Shown: piece after piece, positions 46,858 to 54,888 of the stretch | Layout: each line of letters begins with the position of its first letter | Position numbering within the stretch: position 1 is the first letter of the stretch | NCBI RefSeq assembly: GCF_014873535.1 | Contig: NZ_JADBEF010000001.1 | Coordinates: forward strand, 2,418,001 to 2,482,000 | Reading direction: 5' to 3' | Length of the DNA: 64,000 nt | Source: Nonomuraea africana | GTDB lineage: Bacteria; Actinomycetota; Actinomycetes; Streptosporangiales; Streptosporangiaceae | The notes under the pieces: model-generated | Told to the model about the DNA's origin: nothing | Seen by the model: only the letters and a program-made list of their open reading frames with translations | Databases searched by the model: none | Made by a program: the position numbers and the translations under genes

Positions 46858-47008
46858 ACGTCACAACGGACAGTTCGGCACGCCCGACGGGACGCGCCGC
46901 GCAGCGGGCGAGGACGTGCGCCGCCCCGATGACCTGCGGCTGGTCGAGTCGAACGTCCAGTTCACGAGGCGCTTCACGATCATCGTCAAGGACACCGGCG
47001 TCGCGTGA
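46849..47008 (+). pseudogene. C-terminal gene fragment, unknown
   Basis: One frame reads NGQFGTPDGTRRAAGEDV through RLVESNVQFTRRFTIIVKD and ends at TGA 47006. It looks like the end of a real protein but has no convincing start. A 30-codon version from GTG 46916 is possible. Family not recognised. Confidence 0.35.
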
Positions 47009-47034
47009 CGCCGCCCATCGAACAGGAGTCACCC

Positions 47035-48117
47035 ATGCGCCTCGGCGTCATCGGTCTCGGCCTCATCGCGCAGGCCGTCCACCTGCAGAACCTTCAGACG
47101 CTGCGCGAGAAGTACCAGGTCACCCACGTCTGCGACCTGTCGGCCACGCTGGCGGCGCAGATCGCGGCGGAGTACGGCGGGCCCGTGCGGCACTCCACCG
47201 ACGCCGCCGAGGTGCTGGCCGACCCCGAGGTGGACGCGGTCCTCATCCTCACCCCCGGCACCCACGCCGACCTGGCCCGCAGGGCGCTGGAGGCGGGCAA
47301 GCACGTGCTGGCCGAGAAGCCGTTCGCGCACACCACGGCCGAGTGCCTCGAGCTCGACGCGCTGGCCGCGGCCAAGGGCCTGGTGCTGCAGGTGGCCTAC
47401 ATGAAGATGTACGACCCGATCATGGCTCGGGCCCGCGCCGAGCTGGCCGGCCTCGGCGCGCTCAGACTGGTGCGGGTGACCGTGCTGCACCCCGACGACG
47501 AACCGCAGTTCGCCCACCAGCGCCACCTTCGCTACGGCGACGTTGACCCCGCCACCATCGACACCTCCTACGAGCGGGCGAAGGCGGCCGAGGCCGTGGG
47601 CGACCTCGGCGAGCCGTACCAGTCGATCTACACCAACGTGCTGCAGGGCTCGGTCGTGCACGAGTTCTCGGTGCTGCGCGCCCTGTTCGGCGAGCAGCCG
47701 CTGTCCATCGCCCACGCGCAGGCCGCAGGGCTCAAGCCCGGGGTGAAGCCGGAGGAGCCGCCACAGCTGCAGGCGCTCGGCACGCTCGGCGACGCCCAGC
47801 TGTCGCTGTCGTGGAACTGGCTGCCCGACTTCCCCGACTACGGCGAGGAGATCGCGGTCTTCGGCTCCGCCGGCCGTCTCTACCTGAACCTGCCCGGCCC
47901 CTACCTGCGCGACGCCCGCGCCGAGCTGGTCGTCGAGACCGTGCAGGGCGGCGAGCGGGCCACCACCCGCCTGGTCTCCGACCACCGCACCGGGTTCGTG
48001 CACGAACTGCTCGCCTTCCACGCCTCCGTCACCGAGGGCGCACCCGTCCTCTCCACCGCCGCCGGCGCCGCCTACGACACCGCCGCCCTCCAGCAGATCG
48101 CCCGGAGCCTCGCATGA
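47035..48117 (+). CDS. Gfo/Idh/MocA family oxidoreductase
   Basis: A 360-residue NAD(P)-dependent sugar or inositol dehydrogenase. The Rossmann start RLGVIGLGLIAQAVH, the AEKPFAHTTAEC motif with the EKP lysine, and a C-terminal alpha/beta domain with VHEFSVLRALFG are all present. AGGAG lies six bases before ATG 47035. It begins an operon with an IolE-like isomerase and an aldolase, suggesting oxidation of a polyol or sugar to a keto compound as in inositol catabolism. Substrate unknown. Confidence 0.85.
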   Translation: MRLGVIGLGLIAQAVHLQNLQTLREKYQVTHVCDLSATLAAQIAAEYGGPVRHSTDAAEVLADPEVDAVLILTPGTHADLARRALEAGKHVLAEKPFAHTTAECLELDALAAAKGLVLQVAYMKMYDPIMARARAELAGLGALRLVRVTVLHPDDEPQFAHQRHLRYGDVDPATIDTSYERAKAAEAVGDLGEPYQSIYTNVLQGSVVHEFSVLRALFGEQPLSIAHAQAAGLKPGVKPEEPPQLQALGTLGDAQLSLSWNWLPDFPDYGEEIAVFGSAGRLYLNLPGPYLRDARAELVVETVQGGERATTRLVSDHRTGFVHELLAFHASVTEGAPVLSTAAGAAYDTAALQQIARSLA

Positions 48118-48992
48118 ACAAGATCGCCTCTGCCCCCTGCAGCTACGGAGTCCACGGCGGCCAGTCCATCGACATGAAGCCGGTCGAGCTGCTCGAGGCC
48201 ATGGCCGCCGCCGGTTACACCGGCAGCGAGCTCGGCCCGCCCGGATTCTTCGGCTCGCCCGCCGAGACCGCCAGGTTGTTCGCCGACAACGGGCTCACCG
48301 TCGTCGCGTCCTACGTGCCGCTGCACCTGTCGCTCTCGGAGGAGGTGCTGGCCGCCGACCTGGCCGCCATGCGCCAGACCCTGGAGGAGCTGGCCGCCTC
48401 CGGCAACCCCGACGTCGTGGCCGTGCTGGCCGACGAGGGAGATGACGCACTGCGCGCCAACCCGTGGCGCACCGGCGCCGGCTGGAACGCCGCCACCTGG
48501 GGGCGCGCCGCCGACCGCGTCGCCGCCGCCTGCGAGGTCGTCAGGTCGTACGGCGTTCGCCCCGTCTTCCATCCCCACTACGCCACCTACGTCGAGCAGG
48601 CCGCCGAGATCGACCGGCTCATGGAGCTGACCGACGTCTCGCTCTGCCTCGACAGCGGCCACTTCGAGCTCGGCGGCGCCTCGCCCGCGGGCTACGCCGA
48701 GAAGTACGCCGACCGCGTGCACCACGTCCACGTCAAGGACGTGCGCCACTCCGTCGTCGCCGACGCCAAGGCGCGCGGCGACGTCGACCTCGAGTCGTGG
48801 TGGGCCGGCGTGGCGTGCCCGCTCGGCCGCGGCGACGTCGCCCTGGAGCCCTTCCTCGCCCAGCTCAAGGCCAACGGCTACGCCGGGTGGTACGTCATCG
48901 AGCAGGACAGCGCCGCGGTCACCGCCGAGACGTGGGACGCCGTCATCGCCGACCAGCGGCACAACCTCACCTGGCTGGCGGAGCGTCTGTGA
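48114..48992 (+). CDS. sugar phosphate isomerase/epimerase (IolE-like TIM barrel)
   Basis: A 292-residue AP-endonuclease-2-type TIM barrel. Metal ligands are suggested by His in VFHPHYAT, Asp/His in CLDSGHFELGG, the HVHVKD strand, and the C-terminal VIEQDS Glu. This set is typical of IolE/IolI and related isomerases or dehydratases of keto-sugars. ATG 48114 overlaps the dehydrogenase stop by four bases, and its own stop overlaps the next ORF in the same way, so translation is coupled along the operon. Confidence 0.82.
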   Translation: MNKIASAPCSYGVHGGQSIDMKPVELLEAMAAAGYTGSELGPPGFFGSPAETARLFADNGLTVVASYVPLHLSLSEEVLAADLAAMRQTLEELAASGNPDVVAVLADEGDDALRANPWRTGAGWNAATWGRAADRVAAACEVVRSYGVRPVFHPHYATYVEQAAEIDRLMELTDVSLCLDSGHFELGGASPAGYAEKYADRVHHVHVKDVRHSVVADAKARGDVDLESWWAGVACPLGRGDVALEPFLAQLKANGYAGWYVIEQDSAAVTAETWDAVIADQRHNLTWLAERL

Positions 48993-49264
48993 CCGAGCCG
49001 TCCGGCCGGACGTCCCGCCCGACATCCGGCCCGAAGACCGTCCCGAAGACAGGCCCGAAGACAGGCCCGAAGTCCGTCCCGAGATCCGGCCCCGCGCTCA
49101 TCCCCTCGTCGGTCTCCCCGGAGAACCCCGGCCCCGTGGTGGGGGTCGTGTCGCCGGGAGACCTCGGCCCCGTGCGGAGCTCCGCCACCCTGGAGGACCC
49201 GTCCCGAGAGCACCCCGGCCCCGCCTTCGATCCGCCGAAGACCCCAACAGGAGAGCGCTCATGA
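48989..49264 (+). CDS. 91-residue Pro-rich repeat ORF coupled to both neighbours
   Basis: An open frame of 91 codons from GTG 48989 to TGA 49264. It overlaps the upstream stop by four bases (GTGA) and the downstream start by four bases (ATGA). It contains six 12-base tandem units (49018-49089) encoding P-x-(T/S)-(G/V), such as PKTV-PKTG-PKTG-PKSV, then a low-complexity Pro/Gly/Ser tail. It resembles no known domain and would be disordered. Either it is a short linker protein or a repeat-expanded spacer kept in frame so ribosomes reach the next gene. Whether it is a real protein is unproved. Confidence 0.45.
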   Translation: MTEPSGRTSRPTSGPKTVPKTGPKTGPKSVPRSGPALIPSSVSPENPGPVVGVVSPGDLGPVRSSATLEDPSREHPGPAFDPPKTPTGERS

Positions 49265-50136
49265 TCCAGGACAGGCTCGCGACGCTCGTCGAGACCAGGG
49301 CCAGCCGGCCCGCCGCGATCGCCGAGGCCGCCGCCCTCCGGGTGCGCCCCGGCAGCCTGCTCGGCGAGCACGGCAAGCTCATGGTGATCGCCGCCGACCA
49401 CCCCGCCAGGGGCGCCCTGCGCGCGGGCGACCGCCCCCTCGCCATGGCCGACCGGCTCGACCTGCTCGACCGGCTCTGCACCGCACTTGCCAGGCCCGGC
49501 GTCAACGGCGTCCTCGGCACCCCGGACATCCTCGAGGACCTCCTGCTCCTCGGCGCGCTCGACGGCAAGGTCGTCATCGGCTCGATGAACCGCGGCGGCC
49601 TCGCGGGCGCGGCGTTCGAGATGGACGACAGGTTCACCGGCTACGACGCCGCGCGGATCCAGGCGATGCGGTTCGAGGGCGGCAAGACGCTGACCAGGAT
49701 CGACTACGCCGACCCCGCCAGCGTCGACACCCTCGAGGCGACCGCCAGAGCCGTCAGCGGCCTGGCCGAGCGCGACCTCCTGGCGATGGTCGAGCCGTTC
49801 ATCTCGCACCGGGTGGATGGCCTGGTGCGCAACGTGCTCACCCCCGACGCCATGGTCAAGGCCGCCGCGATCGCCGCCGGACTCGGCGGCACCTCCGCCT
49901 ACACCTGGCTCAAGCTGCCCGTGGTGGACGACATGGAGCGCGTGATGGCCGCCACCACGCTGCCCGTCGTCATCCTCGGCGGCGAGGTGGACTCCGACCA
50001 GGAGGCGGTCTTCTCCAGGTGGCGCAAGGCGCTGGCCTGCCCGACCGCGCGCGGCCTGGCCGTGGGCAGGTCGCTGCTCTACCCGCCGGACGACGACGTC
50101 GTCTCCGCGGTCGACGCGGCGGTGGGTCTGCTGTGA
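49261..50136 (+). CDS. Cgl0158-like (beta/alpha)8 aldolase
   Basis: A 291-residue TIM-barrel protein of the DeoC/LacD aldolase superfamily, resembling Cgl0158 from the Corynebacterium inositol cluster. KLMVIAADHPARGAL marks the first strand, VNGVLGTPDILEDLLLLG follows, and the Lys in TWLKLPVVDDMERV is a good candidate for the Schiff base. It probably cleaves a phosphorylated keto acid or sugar made by the two upstream enzymes. ATG 49261 has AGGAG upstream and overlaps the repeat ORF stop. Confidence 0.78.
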   Translation: MIQDRLATLVETRASRPAAIAEAAALRVRPGSLLGEHGKLMVIAADHPARGALRAGDRPLAMADRLDLLDRLCTALARPGVNGVLGTPDILEDLLLLGALDGKVVIGSMNRGGLAGAAFEMDDRFTGYDAARIQAMRFEGGKTLTRIDYADPASVDTLEATARAVSGLAERDLLAMVEPFISHRVDGLVRNVLTPDAMVKAAAIAAGLGGTSAYTWLKLPVVDDMERVMAATTLPVVILGGEVDSDQEAVFSRWRKALACPTARGLAVGRSLLYPPDDDVVSAVDAAVGLL

Positions 50137-50212
50137 GCCACCGCCGCAGAGGCTCGCCGGTCGCCCCCATCGCCCCATCGGCGCCTCGGTGACCGGAGGC
50201 CGCCGGGCAGCC

Positions 50213-51172
50213 TCAGCGGTCGAGCACGTGGAGGGCGGGCGAGCCCGGGGTGAGCAGCAGCGCGCCGTCCCGTCCGCAGGCGACCGTGTCGGCCACCCGC
50301 GCGCCGAACAGGCCGCTCAGCTGGATGGCGGGCGCGACGCACAGCGTCATGCCGTCGGCCAGCGGCTCGGGCTCGTCCAGCCGGGGCCCCTCGTCGGGTC
50401 CCCAGCCCACGCCCCTGCCGTTCACCTGGGCGAAGTCGCCGTAGCCGCTGTCCTCGATCACCTGGAGCGCGCGGCCCGCCACCTGGGCCGCGGGGGCGCC
50501 GGGCCGTACGGCCTCCAGCGCCGCCGCGCGGGCGGCCAGCACCACCGAGTACATCGCCTCGAAGTCCTCGGGCGGCTCGGCCACCGCGAACACCCTGGCC
50601 ACCTCGGCGCAGAAGCCGTCCCACCTGCCGCAGACCGACACCTGCAGCGCGTCACCGGGATTGATGACCCGCTCGGTCGGCGCGTGCGCGCGGGCCGCGG
50701 TGTGCTCGCCCGCGGCGACCCGCACCGACAGGAGCTCCTCGCAGCCGCCCTCCACCATGAGCGCCCGCAGCCGGGCGGCCATCTCCCGCTCGGTCGCGCC
50801 GAACCAGGCCAGCTCCCGGGCGGCCGTCAGGACGGCGTCGGCCGCCCCCGCGGCCCTCGCCACCGCCTCGACCTCGCCGGGCGACTTCCTGAGCCGCAGC
50901 GGGCGCAGAACGGCGGAGGCGGGGATCAGCTCGGCGTCGATCCGCATCGCGAACAGCTCGGCGACCCGCATCTCGTCGTCCACGCCGACCCTGCGCGCCC
51001 CGCGGGGGACGAGCGCGGCGGGATCGCTCGTCTCGATCGGCGGCCGGTCCCTGACCACGACGAGGAAGGCGTCGCCCGCGCCGCCGAGGAAGCGGAAGTC
51101 GGGGGAGGGGCGCAGCACCAGCGCGTCCACGCCCGCCGCCGCCATCGCCTGGCGTACCAGCTGCTCCCTCAT
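50213..51172 (-). CDS. M24-fold (Xaa-Pro peptidase-like) protein lacking metal ligands
   Basis: A 319-residue protein with the M24 creatinase/prolidase layout: an N-terminal domain (residues 1-85) and a pita-bread C-terminal domain. The active-site landmarks are changed. The usual IDxG...SDxTR appears as VSVCGRWDGFCAEVARVF, GHGIG as GRGVGWGPDEGP, and the late Glu positions as VAPAI and ARVADTV. Dinuclear metal catalysis therefore looks lost. ATG 51172 touches the upstream ATPase stop, making it the last gene of the second dipeptide-transport operon. It may bind peptides or act by another mechanism. Confidence 0.75.
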   Translation of the reverse strand: MREQLVRQAMAAAGVDALVLRPSPDFRFLGGAGDAFLVVVRDRPPIETSDPAALVPRGARRVGVDDEMRVAELFAMRIDAELIPASAVLRPLRLRKSPGEVEAVARAAGAADAVLTAARELAWFGATEREMAARLRALMVEGGCEELLSVRVAAGEHTAARAHAPTERVINPGDALQVSVCGRWDGFCAEVARVFAVAEPPEDFEAMYSVVLAARAAALEAVRPGAPAAQVAGRALQVIEDSGYGDFAQVNGRGVGWGPDEGPRLDEPEPLADGMTLCVAPAIQLSGLFGARVADTVACGRDGALLLTPGSPALHVLDR

Positions 51173-52080
51173 CACTCGGGGGCGTGCAGCCAGCAGGCGA
51201 CGGGGCCGAAGGCGGGCTCCTTCACCCGGCACACGTCCATGACCAGCGGGCAGCGCGGGTGGAAGCGGCACCCCTGGGGCGGGTCGGCGGGATCGGGGAC
51301 GTCACCGGGCAGCTCGGCGGGCAGCACTCCCAGCCCGTCGGGCTGGGGGATGGCGGCCAGCAGCGCCCTGGTGTAGGGGTGCTTCGGCGCGGCCCACACC
51401 TCCTCGGTGCGGCCCACCTCGACGATCTTCCCGAGGTACATCACCGCGATCCTGTCGGCGATCAGCCTGACCACCGACAGGTCGTGGCTGATGAACAGCA
51501 GGCCGGCGCCCGAGTCCACCGCCAGGTCGCGCATGAGTCTGGCCACCTGCGACTGCGCGGAGGCGTCGAGCGCGGAGATCGGCTCGTCGCCGATCAGCAG
51601 CGAGGGCCTGGCCGCCAGCGCCCTGGCGATCGCGATGCGCTGCCGCTGACCGCCGGAGAACTCGTGCGGGTGCCGTCCCGCGAACTCGCGGGGCAGGCCG
51701 ACGCGCTCCAGCAGGTCCGCGGGGGCGGTGGCGGTGTCCCCCGCGGTGCGCAGGCCGTCGGCGATCTGGTCGCCGACGCGGCGGCGCGGGTTCAGCGAGG
51801 CGTACGGGTCCTGGAAGACCATCTGGATCGCGGTCAGCTCACGCCTGCGCAGGCCCAGCGGGGTGACCGGGCGGCCGCCGAAGGTGATCTCGCCCTCTGC
51901 CGCAGGATGCAGCCCGCAGACGGCCCTGGCCAGCGTCGACTTGCCGCAGCCCGACTCGCCCACCAGCCCGACCACCTCGCCGGGCGAGACCGTCAGGCTG
52001 GCTCCGGCCACGGCCCGCACCACGGGCCGTCCCGAAGAGCGGTGCTCCACGACCAGGTCGCTGATCGTCAGCGTCGTCAT
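51172..52080 (-). CDS. peptide ABC transporter ATPase (DppF type)
   Basis: A 302-residue ATPase with Walker A GESGCGKST, FSGGQRQR signature, Walker B LLIGDEPISALD, H-loop FISHDLSV, and the complete C-terminal oligopeptide domain with CRFHPRCPLVMDVC. ATG 52080 overlaps the DppD stop by four bases. Pairs with the adjacent ATPase to drive peptide uptake. Confidence 0.88.
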   Translation of the reverse strand: MTTLTISDLVVEHRSSGRPVVRAVAGASLTVSPGEVVGLVGESGCGKSTLARAVCGLHPAAEGEITFGGRPVTPLGLRRRELTAIQMVFQDPYASLNPRRRVGDQIADGLRTAGDTATAPADLLERVGLPREFAGRHPHEFSGGQRQRIAIARALAARPSLLIGDEPISALDASAQSQVARLMRDLAVDSGAGLLFISHDLSVVRLIADRIAVMYLGKIVEVGRTEEVWAAPKHPYTRALLAAIPQPDGLGVLPAELPGDVPDPADPPQGCRFHPRCPLVMDVCRVKEPAFGPVACWLHAPE

Positions 52081-52892
52081 GCCGTCTCTCCGTCTCCTGC
52101 GGTCCTCTGCACCGGCTCCTCCCGGGCGGCGGGCGCCTCGGGGAGGGAGTCCAGGAGGGAGCGGGTGTAGGGATGGGAGGGCGTGCGCAGGACCTGCCCG
52201 CGCGGGCCCGACTCGACCACCAGGCCGTCCTTCATCACGCTCACCTCGTCGGCCACCGCCGACATCACCCCGAGGTCGTGGGTGACCAGCAGCACCGCCA
52301 GCCCCAGATCGTCGCAGAGGCCGCGCAGCAGCCGCAGCACGCCCGCCTGCACGGTCACGTCGAGCGCCGTCGTGGGCTCGTCGGCGATCAGCACCTTCGG
52401 CGAGCAGGCCAGCGCGATGGCGATGGCGATGCGCTGGCGCATCCCGCCGGAGAACTGGTGCGGGTAGCGGCCGAAGGCCTCGTCCGGTCCGGGGATGCGG
52501 ACCTTGGCCAGGAGCTCCACCGCCCTCGACCGCGCCTCCGCGCGGCCGAGCCCCAGGTGGTGACGCATGTGCTCGGTGAGCTGCCTGCCGATGGTCAGCA
52601 TCGGGTGCAGGCTGGTGGCGGGGTCCTGGAAGACCATGGCGATCTCGCCGCCGCGCACCCTGTTCAGCTCCCTGGACGGCAGGCCGAGCAGGTCCCTGCC
52701 CTCCAGCGCGATCGAGCCCGTGGCCCGCGCGCCGTGCGGGAGCAGGCCGAGGACGGCAAGACCCGTCATGGTCTTGCCCGACCCGCTCTCGCCGGCCAGG
52801 CCGTGCACCTCGCCCTGGCGCAGCGAGAGGTTCACGCCGCCGAGGATGTCCCTGCCGCCGATGGCGACCCTGAGATCGGTGATGTCGAGCAT
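52077..52892 (-). CDS. peptide ABC transporter ATPase (DppD type)
   Basis: A 271-residue ATPase with Walker [18 protein letters not shown], Walker [13 protein letters not shown] and H-loop LVTHDLGV. Its C-terminus after [12 protein letters not shown] is short and lacks the Cys-containing segment, the reverse of the first transporter where the DppF-type subunit is the short one. ATG 52892 touches the permease stop. Confidence 0.87.
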   Translation of the reverse strand: MLDITDLRVAIGGRDILGGVNLSLRQGEVHGLAGESGSGKTMTGLAVLGLLPHGARATGSIALEGRDLLGLPSRELNRVRGGEIAMVFQDPATSLHPMLTIGRQLTEHMRHHLGLGRAEARSRAVELLAKVRIPGPDEAFGRYPHQFSGGMRQRIAIAIALACSPKVLIADEPTTALDVTVQAGVLRLLRGLCDDLGLAVLLVTHDLGVMSAVADEVSVMKDGLVVESGPRGQVLRTPSHPYTRSLLDSLPEAPAAREEPVQRTAGDGETA

Positions 52893-53737
52893 CAGAGCGC
52901 ACGCTCCTTGATGGCGCGGGCCGTACGGGGGTCGAGGGCGTCGCGCAGCGTGTCACCGAGGAAGTTGAAGGCCAGCACCACGGTCAGGATCGCCAGACCG
53001 GGGAAGGTGGCCACCCACCAGCTGTCGAAGACCTCCACGCCGCCGGCGACCATCGCGCCCCACTCGGGGGAGGGCGGCTTGGCGCCCAGGCCGAGGAAGG
53101 ACAGCCCGGACAGCAGGAGCAGCGCGGTGCCGATGTCGAGCGTGGCCAGCACGAGCACCGGGCCCGTGACGTTCGGCAGCACGTCCACCCGCAGCGAGCG
53201 CCACACGGAGAACCCCAGCAGCCTGCCGCTCAGCACGAACTCCCGCTCCCGCACGCCCAGCACGAGCCCGCGCGTGACGCGGGCGTAGGCGGGCCAGGCC
53301 ACCACGAGGACGGCGAGCACCGCGTTGACCAGGCTCGCGCCCAGCGCCGCCGCGACCACCATGGCCAGGATGACGGTGGGGAAGGCGAAGACGAGGTCGG
53401 CGACCCGCATGATCGTCTCGTCCACCCACCTGCCGAAGTATCCGGCGCAGGCGCCGAGCAGGCCGCCGATCAGCAGGCTCAGGACGACCAGCAGCAGCGT
53501 CAGCGGGATGGAGACGCGCGCGCCGTACATGACCCTGCTGAGGATGTCGCGGCCGAGCTGGTCGGTGCCAAACCAGTGGTCGGCGCCGGGCGGCGCGAGT
53601 CTCGGCAGGTCCTGGGCGAGCGGGTCGTGCGGGGCCAGCAGCGGGGCCGCCAGCGCGATCACCAGCCAGGCGAGCGCGATCACCCCGCCGACGATGGCCA
53701 GGGGTTGCCGCCATGCTTCGGGCAGTCGTCGTCTCAC
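52892..53737 (-). CDS. peptide ABC transporter permease (DppC type)
   Basis: A 281-residue permease with HWFGTDQLGRDILSRVMYG, six helices, and the EAA loop FVLSGRLLGFSVWRSLRVDVLPNV. GTG 53737 overlaps the DppB stop by four bases (GTGA), which fixes the start. Confidence 0.87.
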   Translation of the reverse strand: MRRRLPEAWRQPLAIVGGVIALAWLVIALAAPLLAPHDPLAQDLPRLAPPGADHWFGTDQLGRDILSRVMYGARVSIPLTLLLVVLSLLIGGLLGACAGYFGRWVDETIMRVADLVFAFPTVILAMVVAAALGASLVNAVLAVLVVAWPAYARVTRGLVLGVREREFVLSGRLLGFSVWRSLRVDVLPNVTGPVLVLATLDIGTALLLLSGLSFLGLGAKPPSPEWGAMVAGGVEVFDSWWVATFPGLAILTVVLAFNFLGDTLRDALDPRTARAIKERAL

Positions 53738-54879
53738 TGCAGTCTCACTCGGGGGTCGATGACGCCGTACAGCACGTCCACGATCAGGTTGATGACCAGG
53801 TAGACCCCGCCGACCACCAGGCCCACGCCCATGACGGCGGGCAGGTCGAGGGTGGTGGCGCTCTTGTAGGCGTACTGCCCGACACCGGGCCAGGCGAAGA
53901 TCGCCTCGACGAGGACGGTGCCCGACAGCAGGCTGCCGAAGGCGAGGCCGGCCACGGTGATGATCGGCACCAGCGCCGAACGGAGCACGTACCTGAACAG
54001 GATCACCCGGCCCGGCAGGCCCTTGGCGCGGGCGGCGCGGACGTAGTCCTGGCCGAGCACCTCGAGCACCGCGCTCCTGGTGAAGCGGGTGAGCAGGCCG
54101 ATCGTGTAGAGGGCGAGCACCAGCGCGGGGGTGAGGAGGTGGCCCACCGCGCTGGCGAAGACGTCCCACTGGCCGGCCAGCGCCGAGTCCACCGTCGCGA
54201 GCCCCGTGACGGGCGGCGGGGCCGCCAGACCCGGGTCGATCCGGCCGCTGCCCGGGGTGATCTGGAGCCGGTAGAAGAAGACGTAGAAGGCCACCAGCGC
54301 CAGCCAGAACGTCGGCACCGAGATGCCGATCAGGCTGAGCACCCTCAGCACGTGGTCGGACAGGCGGTCCCTGCGCAGCGCCGCCACCACGCCGAACGCC
54401 ACGCCCAGGACGAGGGAGACGACGATGGCCGCGCCCGCCAGCTCCAGCGTGGCGGGGACGGTCTCGACCATGTCCTGGCTGACCGGGCGGTGGCTCTGCT
54501 GGCTGGTGCCGAGGTCGCCCTGGAGCAGCCCCTGCAGGTGGATGAGGTACTGCTGGGGGAGCGGCTTGTCCAGGCCGTGCTCCTGCCGCCACTGGGCGAC
54601 GATCGCGGGGTCGCCGAGGGCACGCTGGCCGAGGTTGGCGGTCGCGGGGTCGCCCGGCACGAGGTTGGTCAGGACGAACGTGACCAGCGTGATGCCCCAG
54701 GCCAGCAGGATCGCGATGAGGATCCGGCGCAGCAGGAACCTGGCCAGCGGAGCCCTCCTGCGCCGAGCGCGCGGGCGGGCGGCGAGCGTCTTCTCGGAGA
54801 GCGCCGGGTCCCGGTGGGGGGCGCCGGGGGAGGGCTCCGGCACGGCCGGGCGGGCCGTGCCGGAGGTCTCGTCGGTCAT
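53734..54879 (-). CDS. peptide ABC transporter permease (DppB type)
   Basis: A 381-residue permease with a long polar N-terminal tail (about 45 residues, Arg-rich at its end) before the first helix LLRRILIAILLAWGITLVTFVLTNLVPGDP. The EAA loop is YVRAARAKGLPGRVILFRYVLRSAL. The tail is unusually long for the family; a later start is possible but no better signal is seen. It begins nine bases after the binding-protein gene ends. Confidence 0.85.
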   Translation of the reverse strand: MTDETSGTARPAVPEPSPGAPHRDPALSEKTLAARPRARRRRAPLARFLLRRILIAILLAWGITLVTFVLTNLVPGDPATANLGQRALGDPAIVAQWRQEHGLDKPLPQQYLIHLQGLLQGDLGTSQQSHRPVSQDMVETVPATLELAGAAIVVSLVLGVAFGVVAALRRDRLSDHVLRVLSLIGISVPTFWLALVAFYVFFYRLQITPGSGRIDPGLAAPPPVTGLATVDSALAGQWDVFASAVGHLLTPALVLALYTIGLLTRFTRSAVLEVLGQDYVRAARAKGLPGRVILFRYVLRSALVPIITVAGLAFGSLLSGTVLVEAIFAWPGVGQYAYKSATTLDLPAVMGVGLVVGGVYLVINLIVDVLYGVIDPRVRLQ

Positions 54880-54888
54880 CGCGACGGC

